A DNA stretch of 18,818 bases from an uncultured Hungatella sp. GTDB lineage: Bacteria > Bacillota > Clostridia > Lachnospirales > Lachnospiraceae. A model generated the notes under the pieces. That model was not told the origin of the DNA. It made no database searches and saw nothing but the letters and a program-made list of their open reading frames with translations. The translations under genes and the position numbers were made by a program. Positions 14,832-18,818 of the stretch are shown here, one piece after another (position 1 is the stretch's first letter; each line of letters starts with the position of its first letter). The DNA lies in contig CAJTUV010000050.1 in the NCBI GenBank assembly GCA_910579515.1, positions 1 to 18,818 of the forward strand, read 5' to 3'.

Positions 14832-14860
14832 TTGTCAGATAAAACCATTGATGATAGAAT
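14832..14860 (+). promoter_or_regulatory. Predicted promoter of yebC (and thrH)
   Basis: TTGTCA (14832-14837), a 17-bp spacer and TAGAAT (14855-14860) with an extended TG element. The leader would be about 48 nt. No terminator is evident after padR, so some read-through into yebC is possible. Confidence 0.65.
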
Positions 14861-14914
14861 GAAAAAGGTGAAAAAACAGATAGAAAAAGCAGAATAGAAA
14901 AGGAGCGTTATGAC

Positions 14915-15643
14915 ATGTCAGGACATTCAAAATTTGCCAATATTAAGCATAAAAAGGAACGAAATGATGCAGCAAAGGGAAAGATTTTCACAGTCATCGG
15001 ACGTGAGATCGCAGTTGCTGTGAAAGAAGGCGGACCAGATCCAGCCAACAACAGCAAGCTTCGTGATGTGATTGCCAAGGCCAAGGCAAACAACATGCCC
15101 AATGATACCATTGACAGAGGAATTAAAAAGGCGGCCGGAGACGCCAATTCTGTGAATTATGAGGTGCTGACCTACGAAGGATATGGACCAAACGGCGTTG
15201 CAATTATTGTGGATACGTTAACGGACAATAAGAACCGGACGGCTGCGAATGTGCGAAGCGCTTTCACTAAGGGCGGCGGCAATGTAGGCGCTCAGGGAAG
15301 CGTATCCTACATGTTTGACAAAAAGGGCCAGATTATCATTGACAAGGAAGAGTGCGAGATGGACCCGGACGAGCTGATGATGGCGGCATTGGATGCAGGA
15401 GCCGAGGATTTTTCTGAGGAGGAGGACAGTTACGAGGTTTATACATTGCCAGAGGATTTCAGTACAGTCAGAGAGACGCTGGAGAAGATGGGCATCCCGA
15501 TGCTTCAGGCAGATGTGACCATGATTCCTCAGACCTGGACCGAGCTGACGGACGAGGAAGCGGTTAAGAAGATGAACCGGATTCTGGATCTTTTGGATGC
15601 GGACGACGACGTTCAGGCTGTTTACCATAACTGGGACGAGTGA
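14915..15643 (+). CDS. YebC/PmpR family protein
   Basis: The 242-aa product has the family's full length and its hallmark N-terminus MSGHSKFANIKHKK, followed by KGKIFTVIGREI, the GGGNVGAQGSVSYMF motif at about 120-134 and the acidic C-terminal domain. YebC-like proteins bind nucleic acid; members have been described as transcription regulators, and more recent work places some at the ribosome, easing synthesis of proline-rich stretches. Which role applies here cannot be read from the sequence. AAGGAG lies upstream of the ATG at 14915; the earlier ATG at 14910 is out of frame. The next gene starts 33 nt on, so they probably share a transcript. Confidence 0.93.
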   Translation: MSGHSKFANIKHKKERNDAAKGKIFTVIGREIAVAVKEGGPDPANNSKLRDVIAKAKANNMPNDTIDRGIKKAAGDANSVNYEVLTYEGYGPNGVAIIVDTLTDNKNRTAANVRSAFTKGGGNVGAQGSVSYMFDKKGQIIIDKEECEMDPDELMMAALDAGAEDFSEEEDSYEVYTLPEDFSTVRETLEKMGIPMLQADVTMIPQTWTELTDEEAVKKMNRILDLLDADDDVQAVYHNWDE

Positions 15644-15676
15644 CGGTACTCAAATTGAGGAAAGGAAGAGGAGGAT

Positions 15677-16282
15677 ATGTATATAACTTGTTTGGATTTA
15701 GAAGGTGTTCTGGTTCCTGAAATCTGGATTGCATTTTCAGAGGCAAGCGGGATACCGGAATTAAAGAGGACCACCAGAGATGAGCCGGATTATGAGAAAC
15801 TGATGAACTGGCGTCTTGGAATTTTAAGAGAGCATCATTTGGGATTAAAGGAGATTCAGGAAACCATAGCCACCATTGATCCCTTACCAGGGGCAAAAGA
15901 GTTTTTGGATGAACTCCGTTCCTTTACTCAGGTGATTATTATCAGTGATACCTTTACCCAGTTTGCAGCTCCTCTGATGAAGAAACTGGGCTGGCCTACC
16001 ATCTTTTGCAATACCCTGGAGGTAGGAGAAACGGGGGAGATCACAGGTTTTCGTATGCGCACGGAGCAGTCTAAGCTGGCGACCGTAAAGGCGTTACAGT
16101 CGATTGGTTATGAGACCATTGCCAGTGGGGACAGCTACAATGATTTGGGGATGATAAACGCCAGCAAAGCCGGATTTTTGTTCCGCAGCACAGACAAGAT
16201 TAAGGCAGACTACCCAAATCTTCCGGCTTTTGAAGAGTATAAAGACTTGATGGCCGCCATAAAAAAGGTCATGAGAGTTTAA
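15677..16282 (+). CDS. thrH: Bifunctional phosphoserine phosphatase / homoserine phosphotransferase (ThrH-type HAD protein)
   Basis: A HAD-superfamily protein of 201 aa, close to the 205 aa of Pseudomonas ThrH. The nucleophile motif is DLEGVLVPE, with Asp7 and the general-acid position filled by Glu9, the feature that separates ThrH from ordinary HAD phosphatases with DxD. Ser90 (IISDTF), Lys133 (EQSKLA) and GDSYNDLGM (Asp152, Asp156) complete the four motifs. ThrH removes phosphate from phosphoserine and can pass it to homoserine, linking serine and threonine synthesis. AGGAGG precedes the ATG. It follows yebC closely; no amino-acid genes lie next to it. Confidence 0.85.
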   Translation: MYITCLDLEGVLVPEIWIAFSEASGIPELKRTTRDEPDYEKLMNWRLGILREHHLGLKEIQETIATIDPLPGAKEFLDELRSFTQVIIISDTFTQFAAPLMKKLGWPTIFCNTLEVGETGEITGFRMRTEQSKLATVKALQSIGYETIASGDSYNDLGMINASKAGFLFRSTDKIKADYPNLPAFEEYKDLMAAIKKVMRV

Positions 16283-16292
16283 AAGCAATCCC

Positions 16293-16321
16293 TTCCCTAT
16301 TTCAGCAAGATGTGCTAAAAT
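16293..16321 (+). promoter_or_regulatory. Possible promoter of the PIN/NYN-like gene
   Basis: An extended -10 (TG-C-TAAAAT, hexamer at 16316-16321) with a poor -35 (TTCCCT, 16293-16298) 17 bp upstream. No terminator is visible after thrH, so the gene may also be read from upstream. Confidence 0.4.
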
Positions 16322-16354
16322 GCCTTTGATGCCATATGAACAGAAAGGATGCAC

Positions 16355-16963
16355 ATGGCAAATAGGAAGGTTTATCTTGTTGATACAGAGAATGTAGGAA
16401 CTGCGTGGAAGGATTTACTTCCCCAGCGTAATGGCAAGGATCTGATTATTCTCTTTTTTACAGAGAACTCTCCCGGAATTTCTTATTATGACTTGGACAC
16501 GATTCGTCAGTATCCAGATTCCTTTGAGATGATTGAGTGCGTAACCGGAAAAAACGGTTTGGATTTTCAGCTGGTCTCCTATTTAGGCTATCTGATAAAA
16601 TCTGCACCGAAAACGGATTATATCATTGTGACAAATGACACTGGATACGACGCGGTGGTGAAGTTTTGGAATCAGCGGGAACTGTCTGTAATAAGGAAGA
16701 CAAAGTCAGAGCTAATTGCGAAAGAGCAAAAGGAAAATTCTCAGGAAGAAGTAAAAGGAATGCTAAAGAACCTGCTGCCAGAGGAAAATTCAGATGAAGA
16801 AATGGTAGAGGAGGTTTACCGACTGCTTTGCGATTACAGTGTAAAGCAGCTTCAAGAGCTGTATCAGGCTCTTCAGAAAGAATTTGGCCATGAGCAGGGA
16901 ACTGCAATTTATAGACAACTAAAACCAGACATCAGGGTAATTTATAAAAAAATACCGAAGTAG
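16355..16963 (+). CDS. PIN/NYN-like domain protein, putative ribonuclease
   Basis: The 202-aa product opens with a PIN-like nuclease fold. It has Asp10 in YLVDTENVG, Asp70 in GKNGLDFQLV, and Asp95 and Asp99 in VTNDTGYD. These acidic residues occupy the places expected for metal binding in NYN/PIN nucleases. The N-terminal domain spans about 1-115. A charged, helical C-terminal part (about 116-202; KEQKENSQEE and later LQELYQALQKEFG) may bind RNA or a partner. The ATG at 16355 has AAAGGA at the right distance; an ATG at 16349 is too close. The substrate is unknown, and no toxin-antitoxin partner lies beside it, so a housekeeping RNA-processing role is as likely as defence. Confidence 0.75.
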   Translation: MANRKVYLVDTENVGTAWKDLLPQRNGKDLIILFFTENSPGISYYDLDTIRQYPDSFEMIECVTGKNGLDFQLVSYLGYLIKSAPKTDYIIVTNDTGYDAVVKFWNQRELSVIRKTKSELIAKEQKENSQEEVKGMLKNLLPEENSDEEMVEEVYRLLCDYSVKQLQELYQALQKEFGHEQGTAIYRQLKPDIRVIYKKIPK

Positions 16964-16984
16964 AAATAGGCATATGGCATCCAG

Positions 16985-17031
16985 AAAAAACAGGGATAAT
17001 CTTCGATTTTAGAAGATAGTCCCTGTTTTTT
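16985..17031. terminator. Bidirectional intrinsic terminator
   Basis: An A-tract, CAGGGA, a two-base internal loop and ATCTTC pair with GAAGAT, a two-base internal loop, TCCCTG and a T-tract. It is symmetrical enough to work on both strands. It ends the PIN/NYN-like gene. Confidence 0.85.
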
Positions 17032-17220
17032 AGTCGTATTACATAACCTTTTATCAAACTTATGATCTCAAAACATTCCTTATATTCCATAAGGCGCCTG
17101 CCGCATTCTTCCAGTTCCTCATAAAGCTTCTGGATCTTTGGTTTATGCTTCCCAGCCAGACAAACGTGAAGTATAAAAAGAAGATAGGGATGTTTATGAA
17201 AAAGGTTGGGATATTTGAGG
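17032..17220 (-). pseudogene. Possible remnant of a minus-strand gene beside the insertion sequence
   Basis: The spacer 17032-17422 is AT-rich and has no intact gene. On the minus strand, from about 17171 down to the terminator, one frame reads HKPKIQKLYEELEECGRR and on to YKECFEIISL. It is amphipathic and uses codons like the core genes, unlike the sequence upstream of it in the same frame. No start with a ribosome binding site and no clean stop before the terminator were found, and I do not recognise a family. It may be the decayed 3' end of a gene or a chance open stretch. Confidence 0.22.
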
Positions 17221-17422
17221 ATGGGAGAGTAGCGAAAGGGTGGTAGTTTTGATAGAAAATACGACGTAAAACTGTACTGAAAAAGAACGACTGGTTTTAT
17301 ATATGTAAAGTAGTACCTTGAAAATTTTATACTTATATCGGTATCTGGCATAGAAAGACAGGCGGCTTGTAAAATCTATTTTCCCATGATAAGATAGGAT
17401 ACAAACTGATTTTGTCAAGATT

Positions 17423-17448
17423 AGTTGACACATTTTCCTCAAGGATTT
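17423..17448 (+). repeat. Left terminal inverted repeat of the IS3-family element
   Basis: It begins AGTTGACAC and ends in TCAAGGATTT. It mirrors 18732-18757 with five mismatches, all lying between these two blocks. Confidence 0.8.
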
Positions 17449-17454
17449 TGTAAC

Positions 17455-18363
17455 CTATGCTGCTTCTTTCAGGGAATCATAGTATTGCTGTCGTTTAACC
17501 ATAGGAGGAAGCCCTCCGTTGGCAGAGCAGATTCTTCGGTTATTCCAGTAGCTGATGAAATATCTCCAGATAATCGTCCTGAGTTCATCTGTGGTCATTT
17601 TTTCCGTATCATAACGGTCATACAGCAGTTCTGATTTCATCCTTGCCCACATACTTTCACAGCGGGCATTATCGTGACATCTTCCGCCTGCACTGTTCAT
17701 ACTTTGCTGTATGCCGTACTGCCGGACCGCTTCGCGGTAAAGCTGGCTGGTGTACTGGCTCCCTCTGTCACTATGGATAATGGCTCCACGAATACCGGGG
17801 TACGCATTAAAAGTATTTTCCAGTGTCTGAACACATAACGGTGCCTTCATGTTGGTATCCATTGCCAGACCGACCACGCTGGAATCAAAACAGTCAAAAA
17901 CAGCAGAAACATACAGTTTTCCATCACTGGCTTTGATCTCTGTTATATCTGTAACACATTTTGTCAGCGGCTCCTCTGCATGGAAATCACGTTTTAACAG
18001 ATCGTCTGATTTTCTGGCTTCCCTGTCCGCTTTTGTGATTCCGTTTGGCTTGCGTCTGGGATGATGACTGATTCCGATCTTTTCCATAATACGGTAAACA
18101 GTGCGTTCACTGGGAATATTCACATTTTCTGGCTGCTTCAATGTCAATGCCTGATACATGCGGATACGGCCATAAGTATCATTGCATTCATCTTCCATGA
18201 GAATCTCTTTCATGGCATCCGCCAGTGGCTGATATTTCCATGGGCAGTCTTTGTTTGCAAGATACTGGTAAAATCCTTGTCTGCTGACATGCAGGACTCT
18301 GCAGAAAAAAGCGATATCCCCTTTTAATTCGCCGTCTTTCGTTTTTAATGCAATAAACTTCAT
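17455..18363 (-). CDS. IS3-family transposase OrfB (DDE integrase-core)
   Basis: The 302-aa catalytic subunit has an HTH_21-like N-terminal region (about 45-105, with YGRIRMYQAL) and an rve integrase core. The acidic triad is visible at Asp139 in VTDITEIK, Asp199 in HSDRGSQYTS and Glu236 in DNARCESMWARMK. The ATG overlaps the orfA stop as ATGA, putting orfB in the -1 frame. IS3 elements often make an OrfAB fusion by -1 frameshifting. A short A-run (GCAAAAACG) lies just before the overlap, but it is not a classical slippery heptamer, so start-stop coupling is the alternative. Confidence 0.92.
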   Translation of the reverse strand: MKFIALKTKDGELKGDIAFFCRVLHVSRQGFYQYLANKDCPWKYQPLADAMKEILMEDECNDTYGRIRMYQALTLKQPENVNIPSERTVYRIMEKIGISHHPRRKPNGITKADREARKSDDLLKRDFHAEEPLTKCVTDITEIKASDGKLYVSAVFDCFDSSVVGLAMDTNMKAPLCVQTLENTFNAYPGIRGAIIHSDRGSQYTSQLYREAVRQYGIQQSMNSAGGRCHDNARCESMWARMKSELLYDRYDTEKMTTDELRTIIWRYFISYWNNRRICSANGGLPPMVKRQQYYDSLKEAA

Positions 18364-18698
18364 TCTTTCGTTTTTGCTGACTTCAGACGGCTCGCGGCGA
18401 AAAAAGCGCTGGCTTCCTCCAGAAAATCGTTTTCTTTTTTCAGACGGCGGATTTCCTTTTCCTGTTCCTTAACCTGCTGGCGGAGCTGAAGGAGTTCCTC
18501 GTTAAGCGTCATAGCGCTTTGTGGAGTCTGTGAACCAGCTCCAAGGTCAAGATTGCCAAGACGGTTAGCCCGTACCCAGCCATACATGGTGTTTTTGGGG
18601 ACTCCCAGTTCTTTAGCAGCTTTAGCTTGTCCGATTTCTTTAGCGAGCTTCACTGCCTGTACTTTGTATTCGTGGTCATATTGTCTGTTTTCTGCCAT
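18360..18698 (-). CDS. IS3-family transposase OrfA (helix-turn-helix subunit)
   Basis: The 112-aa product has an N-terminal helix-turn-helix (HEYKVQAVKLAKEIG, then AAKELGVPKNTMYGWV) that should bind the element's ends. A leucine-zipper-like coiled coil follows (ELLQLRQQVKEQEKEIRRLK) and would dimerise with OrfB or the fusion protein. The ATG at 18698 has AAGGAG 8 nt upstream; an in-frame GTG at 18707 overlaps that site. A TATAAT box lies about 22 nt inside the TTGACA of the right end, wider than the usual 17, so the native promoter is probably weak. Confidence 0.92.
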   Translation of the reverse strand: MAENRQYDHEYKVQAVKLAKEIGQAKAAKELGVPKNTMYGWVRANRLGNLDLGAGSQTPQSAMTLNEELLQLRQQVKEQEKEIRRLKKENDFLEEASAFFAASRLKSAKTKE

Positions 18699-18731
18699 TT
18701 TGTTCACTCCTTATTCTCTTGATTATATCTC

Positions 18732-18757
18732 AAATCCTTGAGAATGGGGTGTCAACT
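18732..18757 (-). repeat. Right terminal inverted repeat of the IS3-family element
   Basis: Read on the minus strand it begins AGTTGACAC and ends in TCAAGGATTT, matching 21 of 26 positions of the left end. It includes a perfect TTGACA hexamer reading into the element. Confidence 0.8.
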
Positions 18758-18818
18758 TTTTTTAGAATCTTTCCGAAGTTAGTTGAAATAAAGCTTTTAT
18801 CAAATGGTAAAACATGGT

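Larger units (their letters stand above)
17423..18757 (-). mobile_element. IS3-family insertion sequence, apparently complete
   Basis: The element is about 1,335 bp and carries orfA and orfB on the minus strand. Its ends are inverted repeats of about 26 bp, 21 of which match without gaps: AGTTGACAC at the tips (17423-17431 and 18749-18757) and TCAAGGATTT further in. Both frames are open and the DDE residues are present, so it may be active. Neither 3-bp nor 4-bp target duplication is visible in the flanks (ATT left, TTT right for this placement of the tips). If the true tip is one or two bases inside, no duplication appears either. The 61 bp beyond it (18758-18818) hold no feature I can support. 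Confidence 0.88.

Noticed and set aside
14799..14896. An open frame continuing from the padR stop codon to a TAG, ending in a Lys-rich peptide.
   Set aside because: It overlaps a good promoter for yebC and has no start with a ribosome binding site. Read-through of the padR stop is not supported by anything else.
18350..18395. Classical -1 slippery heptamer at the orfA/orfB junction of the insertion sequence.
   Set aside because: The A-run reads GCAAAAACG, which does not allow standard A-site re-pairing. The ATGA overlap is an adequate alternative for orfB translation.
18779..18786. TTAGTTGA to the right of the insertion sequence, resembling its left junction.
   Set aside because: An 8-bp similarity without the following ACAC and inner repeat block; likely chance.

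Overview
The window looks like a chromosomal segment of an anaerobic, spore-forming Clostridia member, most likely Lachnospiraceae-like. The grounds are cotJ spore-coat genes, a clostridial-type single-chain FGAM synthase (about 1,250 aa), a B12-dependent (class II) ribonucleotide reductase, DUF1540 and HAAS/PadR genes, strong AGGAGG-type ribosome binding sites and moderate GC in the core genes. The assignment rests on gene content only; no rRNA, tRNA or CRISPR was seen.

Layout. (1) 1-1075 is AT-rich, accessory-looking DNA with one unrecognised membrane-anchored protein and its own promoter. It abuts a cotJ operon on the minus strand: cotJA and cotJB are intact, but cotJC breaks off after about 32 family-like codons, exactly where the accessory DNA begins. 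This is either a deletion/insertion scar or the end of an element integrated in a sporulation gene. (2) 2064-5831 is purL with its own terminator. (3) 6008-7859 is a two-gene operon of a PAPS-reductase-like ATP-pyrophosphatase-fold protein (IbrA-like, DUF3440 type) and a ParB/Srx-fold protein (IbrB-like). Its promoter has an inverted repeat around the -10 box. (4) A DUF1540 Cys-rich protein and a very strong terminator follow. (5) nrdJ is preceded by a promoter overlapped by two NrdR-box-like sites 31 bp apart. (6) upp (uracil salvage) converges on nrdJ. (7) A Cys-motif flavoprotein and a MATE exporter form an operon with a 5'-UTR stem-loop. (8) A HAAS-domain membrane protein and a PadR regulator form an operon with a near-consensus promoter and a 9-bp inverted repeat just after the start point. 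(9) yebC and thrH lie close together behind a strong promoter. (10) A PIN/NYN-like putative nuclease ends in a bidirectional terminator. (11) 17032-17422 is AT-rich with at most a gene remnant. (12) 17423-18757 is an apparently intact IS3-family element.

Nucleotide metabolism (purL, nrdJ, upp) recurs, but these genes sit in separate transcription units. The most interesting places are the cotJC junction and the reductase/ParB-like pair with its candidate operator. All readings come from inspection of the sequence; no database search was run.
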